A stretch of DNA of 64,000 nucleotides from Plotosus lineatus (lineage: Eukaryota > Chordata > Actinopteri > Siluriformes > Plotosidae): positions 26,564,501 through 26,628,500 of the forward strand of contig CM045733.1 of the NCBI GenBank assembly GCA_024760905.1, read 5' to 3'. Under the pieces are notes generated by a model, which ran no database searches, was not told the origin of the DNA, and worked only from the letters and a program-made list of their open reading frames with translations. Shown here piece by piece: positions 1 through 11,925 of the stretch (its first letter is position 1; each line of letters begins with the position of its first letter). Both the position numbers and the translations under genes were made by a program.

Positions 1-335
1 CTTCCAAACAGTAAGTCCCTCCCTCCCTCCTCCTCCCACTCCATTCCATCAAGCCATCAACTACCATCACAAAGGTAAATAAAACCACTTTATTATACAG
101 TACAGTTTATTTCTTGAATTACAATACAATAGCACATTTATTATACATAAAATAAGGTATATTTTTGTGTAGTTTTAAGGCTTATTTAGTAGAAAATTAT
201 GTTTTATGGGGACCTGGGAACGGATTATTCTCATTTTAATGGTTTCTTATGGGAAATAAATGTTCGGAAGATGAACTTTTCGCCTTACACACACTTTCTG
301 GGAACCAATTATGTTCATGAGCAGAGGTATCGCTG
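1..335 (+). mobile_element. pogo/Tigger-like element P3, right part (cut by window edge)
   Basis: Nearly identical to 17906-18239 and ends in the same terminal sequence (cagaggtatcgctg followed by TA at 336-337). The left part is beyond the window. It differs from the second copy by a few substitutions and a one-base indel. Confidence 0.82.
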
Positions 336-337
336 TA

Positions 338-1367
338 TAACTAAAAAAGAAAGTATGTGATATGAAAATTTATTACAGTTAATTATATTTCTTATAGTCA
401 CCTTCAGAAACAAATTTCATTATGCACACACAAGTTAAAGACAGTTAGTGTTTATTTAAAACATCAGAATGGGGAGAAATGACTACAGTGACTTTGAGTG
501 TAGCATAGCAATGGGATTTTTGACCAAAGCATTAAGACATTATTATCATGCAAAGAACAAAAATAATGATAAATAAATAAAAACAAATAAATCCAGTGAG
601 TATAAGTTTTGTTAAAGGGGAGAATGTTGAAAAAAAGAGCTCAGTAAGGTGATACATAGCCAGACTTGTTGAATCTAATGGGAAGACAAGGGTAACTCTA
701 ATAAGCATTACAGCTGCCATGAGGAGAAAAGCAGATGAGAACACAGAGAGGCTGATGGGATACCACAGCAGAAGACAATATTGGAATCCATAAACAAGAT
801 CAGCAATCTGGGGACTAGAGTATCCCCAGGATCATAATATATCACAGTATCATATCTACCAGGACAGCCTAAACTGATATCCATGGTTATAAAACAACAA
901 GCATGCATACTATACATTTTTACTATAATAATTTTGAAAAGTAATGACTTTACGCTAATTAAGACTGCATCCAGATGCCCAGACATCCTACCTCCCGCAT
1001 AACGAACATCTGTTGTGAGCCCATTTCAGCCTGCAGTGACCGCAACACTAACTCTGATGCCTCACTGTAATCTATTCTCTGTATGTCTCTCCTCACAGTA
1101 CCAGGCTGTGGGCCTCATTAATGTCTGTATCTCAGCCTCGGCATGATTGTGCAAAAAAAAAAAGTTGCCACCTGTTAACAAGACTGAGTGCAACTGAAAG
1201 CAGCTGCCAGGAGCTGGAGTGTGTCAGCATGTGTGTCTGCAGGCCTCTCTTCACTCATTGACAGGCTGCTGGCTCTCGTTCCCATAATATGAGCATGCGC
1301 CTTTGTTCTCGCTTGCAGTTGAGGGAGTGGAAAGTAGTGTGAAGCAGGTGTCAGGAGAGGCGTTTCT
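338..1367. other. Intronic sequence without recognised feature
   Basis: No repeat family, RNA gene or plausible exon recognised. The short ORFs have no family resemblance. Confidence 0.5.
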
Positions 1368-1410
1368 GTGTGTGCGTGCGTGTGTGTGCGTGTGTGTGTG
1401 TGTGTGTGTT
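1368..1410. repeat. (GT)n microsatellite, interrupted
   Basis: GT repeat with CGT interruptions. An ORF over it is meaningless. Confidence 0.9.
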
Positions 1411-1837
1411 TTGTGAGATGAAAAGATGGGAAAATAAGTCACAGGGTAATATGTTCTTGTTGAGTTGAGTGCCACTCACTGCCTGTTTGCACTCATTTGA
1501 TTATTTCGCTTTGCTATTGAGAGCAAGTGCAGATGAGCCATGTGCTGCAGGTCAGCTATGGATGAGTGATTTAGCACAAAACTCACATGACCCATTTGGT
1601 CTTTTTAACACGCCACCTAACACCAACAATAGAGCTTCAAGCAATTCAGAGAAAAACAAACAGTTTGGTTGCTCTCACTTTTAGTGCCGCCTTGTAACTG
1701 ATCTATCTATCCAGTGCCTGAGTCGTAGGACAACCATTGGCGACCAGCCATGAAGGATAACGCCCTGGTTATCATCTTCATGGAGGTTTTCTTGGGAGGA
1801 TTAGTGCAGTGGTTTTCCATTGCCTTCTCACGATGCA

Positions 1838-2038
1838 AACCTACGGGCAATTTAGAACAGCCAATTAACCTACTGTGCATGTCTTTGGATTGTAGGAGGA
1901 AACTGGAGCACCCGGAGGAAACCCACGCAAGCATAGGGAGAACATGCAAACGCCACACAGAAACGCCCAGGCCGGGAATCGAACCCAGGCCTTCTTGCTG
2001 TGAGGCGGACGTGCTAACCGCTACGCCACTGTGCCGCC
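1838..2038 (-). mobile_element. S3 SINE (teleost tRNA SINE), head half
   Basis: Reversed head: B-box gggaatcgaaccc, cttgctgtgaggcggacgtg, ending gccactgtgccgcc. The tail is lost. Confidence 0.78.
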
Positions 2039-2101
2039 TTGTAACTGATACTCTGCTTATTAGAAAATTTTTTTTGTGTTTTTTTTTTTTAAACATTAAA
2101 C

Positions 2102-2332
2102 CAGGGGTGTCAAACTCATGCCACAGAGGGCCATGTGGCTGCAGGTTTTTGTTTCAGCCAAGCAGCAGCATGTCTGACTTTGCTCATTTAAATAAAAGAT
2201 TTGAGTCTTCAGGCAGTTGATTGGTCAATCTGTGTGCTCTGTACAGAGACTGACCAATCAACTGCCAGAAGACTCAGATCAGTTGTTTAAATAAGCAAAG
2301 TCAGGTGTGCTGCTGTTTGGTTGACACCCCTG
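2102..2332. mobile_element. hAT MITE with 8-bp target duplication (cattaaac)
   Basis: Ends caggggtgtcaaactcatgc and gacacccctg. Exact duplications of cattaaac lie at 2094-2101 and 2333-2340. The interior is a long imperfect hairpin (gcagcatgtctgactttgct mirrored by agcaaagtcaggtgtgctgc). Confidence 0.9.
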
Positions 2333-2889
2333 CATTAAACACTTGAAATGGTTGTCCATGTCTACCCCCACTCCGACTCTTTCTGTCACTCGGTGGCATG
2401 CCCCACGCTTGTGCCAAATTTATGTGCCTTTATTGTAAATTTTCTCCCACACAGATGGGACTAAAGCATGTGCCAAAGCAACCAGACTTAATTCACATTT
2501 CAGATGGTTAAAGGCATTCCTCAACTCTGATAACAGGAATTTCTGTAATAATTCATCCCAAGAAGAATTCGTCTCAGTTGTTCATTGAGATGCCTTTCTG
2601 GGCCTGACAAGGAAGATGAAATAATTTAAAACGTCTCATGAGGAGCCGCACTTCAGAAAGACACGACTTAAGGGAGGAAAGGTAATAAAAGTGAATGGAA
2701 TTCCTATGATGCAGTGATTAGAGGGTTAATGCTAGATTCACTTCATGATTTAGTGGCCTGCTCGGGGAAACACACTGTCTGATCTCAGGACAGTTTGAGG
2801 ATTTCACAAATAAATGTAGTGGTTAGCACATCTGCCTCAGGTTGATAGTCAGTACAGGTAGACGATCCCAACCTCAGGTATTTCTGTGT

Positions 2890-2895
2890 AGCCCC

Positions 2896-2950
<55 letters not shown>
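2890..2950. repeat. Poly-C followed by (CA)n
   Basis: About 22 C then about 18 CA units. Confidence 0.95.
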
Positions 2951-2952
<2 letters not shown>

Positions 2953-3162
2953 TTGGACAAAAAGCAATGGTGGTGTTCTTTTGTTTCTCTTTACTTTAGG
3001 TTGCACTTTCACTTCAAGGCAGCACAAGGCAGCACTGGACTGAAATGATTCACCTCCACTCAGCCATGTACTATGAAACAGCAATGAGTGAGGTTCTGCA
3101 ACTCATGAAAGAGAGACATACCGTCCGTCAAACGCTGACCACTTCAGTTATTCTACAGTACA

Positions 3163-3529
3163 GGTATACGTACATGTATATGTGTATATAATATCAATAA
3201 ATACATAATCAATGCTATAAATGCTGAAAATAACAATGAAACATTCAAAAATAATGCATAAGATGTAAATAAAATATAAATACACACACATACAAATGTG
3301 CGTGTGCACATAGATGCACGTGCACGCACTCAGATGAGCACCTCACATAAAAATGTAAGTAGATTTGATGGGGGGGGGGTTTGGGTTGTTCTTTTGTTTT
3401 TGTTTGTTTGGATTTTTTTTTATATATATAATTGGCCTTTTTTGTGGCAATTTCCTTATTTTTTAATTAGATGTATATTTTTGCGCTGAAGCCACATGAA
3501 TTGAAGCACAAAGTAGCAAGGGATCCCTG
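3163..3529 (-). mobile_element. pogo/Tigger-like element P1, truncated copy
   Basis: Minus orientation; the right end reads aagggatccctg then TA. It shares the body with the other P1 copies (AT-rich stretch with acacacatacaaatg and the aattggcc core). The other end is lost near 3163. Confidence 0.7.
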
Positions 3530-3789
3530 TATATCTAGATTTCATTTCTGTGTACACAACCCTAGGCTTCTTTTAAGCTTCAGTTTTAATGATTTTATGG
3601 GTAGTATTTTAAAAATGTATTATTAGAATAAAATCATCAAGGCCCAAGTTAACAGGTACCTTTATAGGAATTTGGTGCAGTCATGCAATGTATTGATAGA
3701 TGTGTGTTGGAGGTGACAAAAGACTTAGATTAAAACCATTGTGTGTGCAGTGGGTAACTGTATACCATATGCCTCAGGATTAATATCCA

Positions 3790-3905
3790 TTCATTCATTT
3801 TCTGTAACTGCTTAATCCTAATTGGGGTCGCGGGGAGCTTGGCACTCATCCCAGCCGACTCCGGGCGAGGGCAGAGTACACCCTGGACAGCTCGCCACCT
3901 CCGTT
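3790..3905 (-). mobile_element. L2-type tail fragment
   Basis: attttctgtaactgcttaat through gccgactccgggcgagggca, minus orientation, no head. Confidence 0.7.
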
Positions 3906-4062
3906 CTGTAATGAACACAAGACTCACGCTGCGAATGAGTGCCACCATGTTTGTTCTTGTGAATGTGCTGTCGCTTTAAGGGGGCATGAGAAGTTTAGAT
4001 CACGACCCAGAAGACTTCTAATCTCCATCCCTATTGATCTGTGATGGAATAATAGATAATAA

Positions 4063-4063
<1 letters not shown>

Positions 4064-4128
<65 letters not shown>
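4064..4128. repeat. (TA)n microsatellite
   Basis: About 32 uninterrupted TA units. Confidence 0.95.
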
Positions 4129-4130
<2 letters not shown>

Positions 4131-4831
4131 TGTAATTAAAAAAAATAGTAGACGGGTCCAGGTTTTATGTCCAACTCAAGCAACTGTTAATCTCAGACAC
4201 TGAAGATGAAGAATTTGATGGACTTGTGGAAGAGGAATGAACTATAAAATGAATTTATTGTTTTATATTGTTACAACTGAACAATGATGAGAGTTATTGT
4301 GAGAGTTGAATCAAGTTTAACTTATCTGACTTTTTTTTTGTTGTTTAATGCGCCTTATAATCCAATGCGCCTTATATGTGGCCAGGGGCCTGTCAGTCAT
4401 CGTTCATTGCTATTGTGCCTTATGGTCCGGAAAAATGCAGTGTGTGCACATCAACACATAATACTTTAACTGCTAAATTCCTCCTCTTCAAAAATCAATC
4501 CTAATGACTAATTTAATGAATTGTTACATTACTGATTTAGTCACCACCATTTCACATCTAATGAGAGAAATGATGTATGTTGATTTAGTAAGAGCAGTGA
4601 AGTCAGATGTATACATTGTCAAAGCGGGAGATGCGCGAATGAGATTTTATTTTATTATTTTATTTTATTGTGTTTTATTTGTGAAAATGACGAGCACGAC
4701 AATGTTCTGGTGGAGTATCAGAACCCAGTGGAATCAGAGTGATCGTGGTGTTTCTTAAAAGGCCTTCTGAATTTCGATTGTTTTTAGAAATTCATACTGA
4801 TATATGCACTCTCACCGACAGCAGATACATA

Positions 4832-5380
4832 CAGGAGGTGGACAAAATAATGGAAACATCTAACATTTTGGCATCATAATCTTTGAACATAATTTAAACA
4901 ATCAAAACTTGGCATATGCTATTATTTTTTTGTATAATAATTTTGTTATTTGATATGTTGACGTAAAATAAATAGGTTGTTTTTTCCTTTTTCAGATATT
5001 GAAAACATTAATCATACCCCATAATGGCAGACCTCTCAGATTTTAAAAGAGGCCAAATTGTTGGTGCTCGTATGGTCTAGTATGGTCAGCGCTAGTGTAA
5101 CAAAAACCTGCCAAATGTTCGGTGTTTCAAGAGGTACGGTCTCAAAAGTAACGACTGTCTTTGAAAGAGAGGGAAAAACGTCCTCGGCAAAGCACAAGTC
5201 CGCCATCGTCTGTAAAAGAGTTGGAGGGTATTCTAACTGAAGAATGGCTTAAAATTCCTTTGGAAACAATTCACAAGTTGTATAAATCAATACATATGCC
5301 AAGTTTTGATTGTTTAAATTATGTTCAAAGATTATGATGCCAAAATGTTAAGTGTTTCTATTATTTTGTCCCCCCCCCTG
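4832..5380 (+). mobile_element. Tc1-derived MITE with transposase remnant
   Basis: Inverted terminal repeats of about 80 bp (4832-4915 and about 5290-5380) sit between TA dinucleotides at 4830-4831 and 5381-5382, the Tc1/mariner target. Inside are the start of a Tc1 transposase (MADLSDFKRGQIVGAR from 5024, stop at 5078, then the helix-turn-helix FGVSRGTVSKV in a shifted frame) and a short C-terminal piece (EWLKIPLETIHKLYKS). The DDE catalytic core between them is deleted. Confidence 0.88.
5024..5290 (+). pseudogene. Tc1-like transposase, N- and C-terminal remnants
   Basis: A paired-like DNA-binding region (GVSRGTVSKV) and the last helix (WLKIPLETIHKLY) remain. A stop at 5078-5080, a frameshift and loss of the catalytic domain make it non-functional. 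It sits inside the 549-bp TIR element. Confidence 0.82.
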
Positions 5381-6189
5381 TATACATCGATTAGACAGAT
5401 AAAAAAAATCGCTCTGTCTATTCAATGTTCATTCACCTGTTCTTCCAATCAACGACTCATATTTTGATACTATAAAAGAGCCATTTGGTCCAGGATACCA
5501 TGCTACTGTGCAAACATTAAGAAGAGTATTGGCCGGAAAAGCACACTGTGGGTGGATACCTCAAATGGTGATTTTTTTTTTTCATGATAGCAACTTGTGG
5601 CACAGTGAGGCGGGGATAGTCTGGCAAGAAACAGTTGTGACACAGAAGCATCCAAAAATACATATATTCACTTCAGGTTTTTTTAAATTTTATTATTAAA
5701 TACACTTTTTTTTTTACTTAAACTAGAGTGGCCAAATTAATGGGTCAGTGCAAAGTGTCTCGTTGGCTGTCAATTGAATATCCTAGCCCTACTCATCCAT
5801 GTTATTAGATCCCATTTTTCAAATAAACACTAATAAAAGCATTTGAATATCAGTTATCAGTCTATGATCTTGCACAAAATTCATATTTATATAGTTTGAT
5901 CAAGTACTGTCTTCTCCTTTAAAATAATTTTCTCTCTATCCACTGCCTCTGGTTGTTGAATTCTGTCAGATATCAATTTATGACATGAAGCACAATTTAC
6001 TGTAGAAAACCTTTAAGAATTATTCCATCAAATGTATTAGAAATTTAGTTATAAATATGTGGGGCTTTTTTTTGCATGTGTTTTATAGAAGTGGCCTGAT
6101 TTCAGTGCATCATTGTTATAAACTGCATAAAACCCCCACTCCTCTAGTACTGAAAATAAAGCTCTGTCAAAACCTGCAGTCAATACCTT
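5381..6189. other. AT-rich stretch without recognised feature
   Basis: Only A/T runs are visible. 5583-5640 has a faint SINE-head-like phrase (cttgtggcacagtgaggcgg) too weak to call. Confidence 0.45.
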
Positions 6190-6409
<220 letters not shown>

Positions 6410-6589
6410 ATAGCTTAGGTCCAATCTGAAACTGCCAATTATCTTAATGTAAGTACCGGCACCGGAAAAATTAAAGTCATCATAAATGGATGTTTTTATG
6501 TTTTATTTGTTGGGTTAATCATTACAAATCACCAAATCCAAATTTTATCCAATTATCTTGAACGGTTTCTGAGATAGAGCCTGTTGCAT

Positions 6590-7130
6590 TACCACCGCTT
6601 CACCGATCGCTGCCCCTCATACTCGCGGATTAGCGGCAGCCCTAGAAGTTACTGGCACGCGATTCAAATTTAGCCAATGGCTGAGAGCTTTTGTTTCTCC
6701 TGCTGATTGGTTGCAGATGATGTGTACACCACTTTTTTTTTTCCTCCTTCACACATGTCATCAACATGATTGCATAAATTCTGAATTCACATTTTTAGTG
6801 TGTATTTAATGATTATTTAAGCCTATGATGCCACTCAAACGCCCTGCATCTTCTCTAGCTTCTGGTAAGGAGCCTACGCGCTTTATTTATTCATAAATGT
6901 TATCACAGTACAAAATTAAAAAGTTTTTAATTAATCATTACTACATTTTACTCCATTATTACTGTATTAATGAGTAAGATTTGTCTATAGAATGTGTTTA
7001 AGAAGCATATTTTAGCGTATGTAATATCATATATAGGGTTTTAAAACCGCACCAATAGTTCAGGGATTTTCAGGATCTGCGGGAAGGGGCGGAACACAAT
7101 CCCCACAAATAACAGGGGGGGGTTACTGTA
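6590..7130 (+). mobile_element. Possible decayed pogo/Tigger-like element
   Basis: The right part (7040-7130) contains ctgcgggaaggggcggaaca and ends in gttactg then TA, resembling Tigger termini. The left part has cctcatactcgcggattagc. The left boundary is uncertain and no coding remains. Confidence 0.4.
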
Positions 7131-7725
7131 TTCTGATCATAGAAATATATATTATTCACCCAGGTATGGAATAAATAGATGGTGGCATCATGGTGGCGGC
7201 TATCTTGGCATGTGATAGTCAATACCACTGTTTTTTATGGGGACTCGCAATTTAATTGCTTGGCGCATCATGCTAATTTATTCGTGAGCTTCGATTTAAA
7301 TGTTGGTACCTAGTTTGTAGGAATTATATTCAATCAATTTTTAAAGAACTGGCAATCTTCTTAGGGATATTTATAAATATGAAGTTTTAAAAACAGCCGG
7401 GTATTTCTGGAAAGCTGGAGATTCCCTGCTGAATACTGTAGTGGTTTAAATCACATGCATCATTTAGATCATGTGCACACGAGCTGATTTCGTGGACGAT
7501 GCCTTGTAACCGGGGCGCAGTATATTTGAGATCTTATCAAAACAAAGACGCTCTCAACAAACTCAGTCCAAAAATTGAAATGTTCTTTTTCTATGAACAT
7601 GCCTGAATTTGGTACCTCATTATTTGGTTGCAAGGGCTGCATTTGCAAGTTGAAGTTTGACTATTTTCAGACATCAGGCTTAGCTGTGTAACAATTCCTG
7701 AATGTATCATGCGCCAGTGCCAGTA

Positions 7726-8123
7726 CAGACGCTCCCCGACTTACGTTCTTTCGTTTTACGTTTTTTTTTTTCGATTTTATGCCCCCCCCCAAAAAAAAAG
7801 TCAAATTCTGAGTTTAGACGTATTTATGTAGTATGCTGACGTAATGATGCAATGACGCTGCATTCATTGTTTACAAACTACAGACTGAGTATATATATAT
7901 ATATATATATATACTTGATATTATTTTACAATGTTATGTTCATAATAATTGATTTAGGGGTGTTTTATGAGATACGGTAATGGTATTTATGGATGTATAG
8001 TACAGTATGAGCATCACACGTCACACGTCATAAGTCATACGTCACTGTAACAACTTACGTTCACTTTCAACTTACGTTCGGCCGTCCGGAAACCAATTAG
8101 AAACGTAAGTCGGGGAGCGTCTG
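7726..8123 (+). mobile_element. pogo/Tigger-like MITE P2, solitary copy
   Basis: Inverted ends of about 23 bp (cagacgctccccgacttacg at both termini) with TA on each side. It is 398 bp, contains a (TA)n run at 7891-7912 and has no coding sequence. Confidence 0.83.
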
Positions 8124-8135
8124 TACCTACTTAAT

Positions 8136-8233
8136 GTCCATAACTTTGGATTGTGGAAGGAAACCCAGAGAAAACACAAGTTAGCACGAGGAGAACATGC
8201 AAACTCCACATAGAAATTCCTATGAGCCGGAGT
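8136..8233 (-). mobile_element. S3 SINE central fragment
   Basis: ttggattgtggaaggaaacc and gaacatgcaaactccacata blocks, directly right of P2. Confidence 0.6.
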
Positions 8234-9447
8234 GTCTATACACTGTTTGTAATTTTTGCATATAAATTTGCATTGTGTAGTCGTGTGTACCGGAATATGT
8301 TCTGTATCATGTTATTCCAGAATGCCCTGTTTTGCATCAAAAAGAATCTACCCATATTTTCTCAGTGCAGGGGTAACACAACTGGCATAAGAAAGCATTC
8401 ATATACTGAAGATGCACTGAACAGAAGTAATTTTTTCCCCCTTTGTGAAAGAAAAAGCTAAAAGGTTGGCCTGGTGTTGCAAAATAATGAACTGTAAGTT
8501 CTGTTCCACACACATTCCTTTCTCTTCTCATTATAGAAATCCCAAGCTGTCCTCATCCTCAAGCACTCTCAAGACTTTAAAGCCTCTAACATCCCCACAT
8601 TCGGCTTAATTAATGAAGGCCTCTTTCTAATAAAAGCATCAGTCTGGCCCAGAAAAGGCTGGAACAAAACAGAAAGCACATGTGCACGATGCATGAGACT
8701 GGAGCACAGTGTGATGGGCTGGTTTGCACTCTCGGGCCTATTCATCCTAAGAAGGAGACCAATAAAAAGCACCTGGCTTGCCTCATCCTAACCTCTTCTG
8801 GGTTTAATCTGCTTCCTTTCTCTCCACCAAAATCCCCAGCCTGGATGTCTTTGTTCTCTTCTCAGTGGGGCATTAAAATATGGAAGGGGAATGAGGCAAA
8901 GTGGATCCCAGCTACCGTAGCGGCAATCGGAGTTTATGGCACTCCACAGGAGTGAAGAATCGGCCATGAAAGAGCCAAAACTTAATTTAAACATCAAAAC
9001 CTCTTCTCCAAGGAGTCCAGGTGTGTTTTAAATTTTACAACTCTGACATTTTTTTAGAAGACCGGATCCCGAGGGGCATCTGCATGCCTGAGACATGGAA
9101 TAGCGTAAATAAAAAAATGCAACCTAGAATTACTTTGATTTACAAGATGACTACACAAGTGTGTTATTAATCAATCTGCATGGGTGGTACGTATTCAATA
9201 CCACACGGGGAGCAAAATATAAATCAATAAGTGTGTTAGTCTCATCTAATTATCAGGCTTTCACATCACTTTATGCTTTAAGGAAGTTAAAGTTCCGAGG
9301 AGATTGTTATTCCTGTACTTCCTGACTGAAACGCTTTAGGCAGAAAGTCTGAGGTGTAGAGAGGGTACAGAAAGAAGGGTTGGACTTCTCCATGGATGAT
9401 CATACAGGAAAACTGCAATTATATTCCCTCATCATCTCCCTCAGCAC
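8234..9447. other. Intronic sequence without recognised feature
   Basis: Less AT-rich and free of repeats I know. I see no open frame with coding character. Confidence 0.45.
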
Positions 9448-9591
9448 TCATTTCCAAACTGCTTAATCCTCTACTAGCGATGCATGGAGACTGAGGCCTA
9501 TCTCAGCCAGCATGGGGAAAAAGAAGGGTACATGCTGAACAGCTCACCTAACCATAACAACGCAATACAGACAATCATTCCAATTCACATG
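9448..9591 (-). mobile_element. S3/L2 tail fragment
   Basis: Diverged tail (actgcttaatcctc, ctatctcagccagcatgggg) ending where the hAT-like element begins. Confidence 0.55.
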
Positions 9592-10177
9592 CAAGTGCTT
9601 CTCAGTTATTTTCTTTGGCGCCCCCTCTAGGAAGAAAAAAAACTTTCACGCCCCCACCGCCCCACTAGCGACTATAAATAGCATTATTTGTCTATAAAAT
9701 TATTAGTACACCTCTGCATAACGTTGCATATTTATTAACATTAAAAACTATAAAAGAAAGAAATACAATTAAACTTACAATAAAGAAAAACTTCAGTCAC
9801 ATTGTTTTTTTAAACAAAACTGAAACTGGAAAGATTTAAAGTGCACCAATGTGCCAGAAATTAAAAAAAATACATCCGTATTTAAACTCACTCAACATAT
9901 TTGTGTTTTAATATCTCCATCTCTCTTTCCGCCTTTCTCTTGGTTCCTGATAGAAAATTTTCCGTGTTGTTTCTTGAGGGGTTATTTACTGTCCTTCATA
10001 TCGTTTGCTCGTGCGGAAAACCATTATACCATAGCGCGACAATGAGAGCGCCACTGCCAACTACTGGAGGTACAATGACACTTAATTCTCAAAAGCATGT
10101 TCCCCAGAGTCATATGCACCCCCCGGCATCACACCACGCCCCCCCTAGCATCTTACCCCACTATTTGAGAAGCACTG
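9592..10177. mobile_element. hAT-Charlie-like element, third copy
   Basis: The left end caagtgcttctcagttattt and right end ctatttgagaagcactg match the 38680 family. The interior shares ccactgccaactactgga. No target duplication is visible, so the ends have diverged or rearranged. Confidence 0.72.
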
Positions 10178-10194
10178 ACCTTGGGGCAATGTGA

Positions 10195-10360
10195 AACAGC
10201 CAGCTAGCCAAATATAAATGTATTGTCGGAGGAAACCAGCGTACCCAGAGGATGAAGATGCAAACCCCACAAAGAAACACCCTCGCCGATCCCAGGACTT
10301 AAAGCCCAGACATCCTTGCTGTGAGTTGAACGTGTTAACTACTACACCATTACGCGGCCT
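10195..10360 (-). mobile_element. S3 SINE, head half
   Basis: Reversed head with ccttgctgtgagttgaacgt and accattacgcggcc. Follows the hAT-like element 9592-10177. Confidence 0.68.
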
Positions 10361-10514
10361 GCAATTATACCTGTACGTACTTAAAAATAAAGCACCTGAT
10401 TACTCAGAATTGGGCTTCTCAGATAAATTGTTAGCAGATCTCTCATTTGGAAAAACCAGGTCTGTACCACCAAATTTAGAGCCATTTAAGATTCAGCATC
10501 GTCCTGTTAGGCTT

Positions 10515-10723
10515 TATACATACATTATTATACCTATTAAATTATGCACCACAACACTGTGTGTCCTGAAATCCACTGATCCTGCCATTTCTAATGACGT
10601 AATTAGTGATGGCAGGATCAGTGGATTTCAGGACCCAGTGTTGTAGTGCATAATTTAATAGGTATAATAATGTATGTATAAATCCACTGATCCTGCCATT
10701 TCTAATGACGTAATTAGTGATGG
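10515..10723. repeat. Near-perfect hairpin plus direct repeat
   Basis: Arms 10515-10588 and 10609-10680 are reverse complements with few mismatches, around a 20-base loop. The 44 bases at 10569-10612 recur exactly at 10680-10723. The order is arm, loop, inverted arm, then arm end and loop again. No TIR family or target duplication fits. Confidence 0.9.
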
Positions 10724-11564
10724 ATGAAACTTGAAAACTAGTTATGGGGTAGTTTATGTAGCATGTTTTCTCCTAGCAAAACCAACTGCTTAGTAACAAA
10801 CAGAGCTTACATGGTGTAACGGTCTCTGTCTGTGTATTTGTAAAGGTGGTTAAAATGCCTCCTCCGACTCTTGTGGACCTTGTGATACACTGGACTCTTT
10901 TTTCCTCCAAATTTGCACAGGTTCCAGCGTTTCCCTGGAAACGCCTTTTCTGCTGTTTTTTAAAAGAACCAATCAACTGGAGTTGGTAACCAAGCCGTCT
11001 GTTTATCAGTAACCTGGGTGAACAGTGACTGCAACCAGACACTGCCCTGTCCTCGAGAGATAGAGAGAGAGCGAGAGAGAGAGAGGGGGGGGGGGGAGAC
11101 AAAAGAGAAAGAGGGGGGGATCTAATGACAGTGACACCGATACACCTGGCACTCACAGGCAAGAGCAAGATACATGGGTGGGTGACTTTGAAGAAGAAAC
11201 CAAACTATCTACCATCTCAAGCTACGACAGTTATAAACACAGAAAGAATGAAGTTCCCATTTTCAAAACAACTATTAACAAGACCTGGCACAAAGTGAAC
11301 ATCCGGCGTCCAGACCTATCGGGTTCAAAATTCTAAGCCTGCTACCATAGCTGATTATTTCCTTATTTTGTGATTATTTTAGTATTTAAAACTAAAGTAG
11401 ATGCTTTTATTTTTCTTTTGTAAATGTAACATCCTTGTATGAAACAGGAAATTATCCCAAAATATAAATACTCTATTTCCTTAGTTTTCCCACATTGTCA
11501 CATGATAATATTACTTACACAATGCAGTGAGAACATCAAGTATTTATTCCCTTAAAGATTCATC
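10724..11564. other. Stretch with a (GA)n/G run at 11060-11118
   Basis: Apart from the purine run I see nothing. Confidence 0.45.
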
Positions 11565-11925
11565 TCTTCACTCATTAATTTTCAAAGCTACCTAATCCTA
11601 TTTAGGGTCACAGGGAGGCTTTTGCCCATCTCTGCTGACTCTGGGCGAAAACAGAGTACATCCTGAACAGCTCAAAAGACCATTGATTGCAGGGCCTACA
11701 CAAATACAACCATTCACTCTCACACATAGGGGCAATTTGGAACAGCCAATCAGCCTACTGTGCATGTTTTCAGACTGTGGGAGGAAACCTGAGTACAGAG
11801 AGAAAACCTACGGTGAGAAAGCATGAGGAAGACATGCCAACGCCACACAGAAACATTCAGGGCTGTGATTCAAACCCTGGACCTTCTTGCTATGAGGCAG
11901 ACGCGCCAAACATGTGCCCACCCCC
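11565..11925 (-). mobile_element. S3 SINE, near full length
   Basis: L2-type tail at 11570-11665, body, and head up to a C-rich/CA run at 11930. Confidence 0.72.

Noticed and set aside
8680..8955. Possible exon-like frames on both strands in a repeat-poor stretch
   Set aside because: No convincing splice sites or domain; overlapping frames on both strands look like chance.
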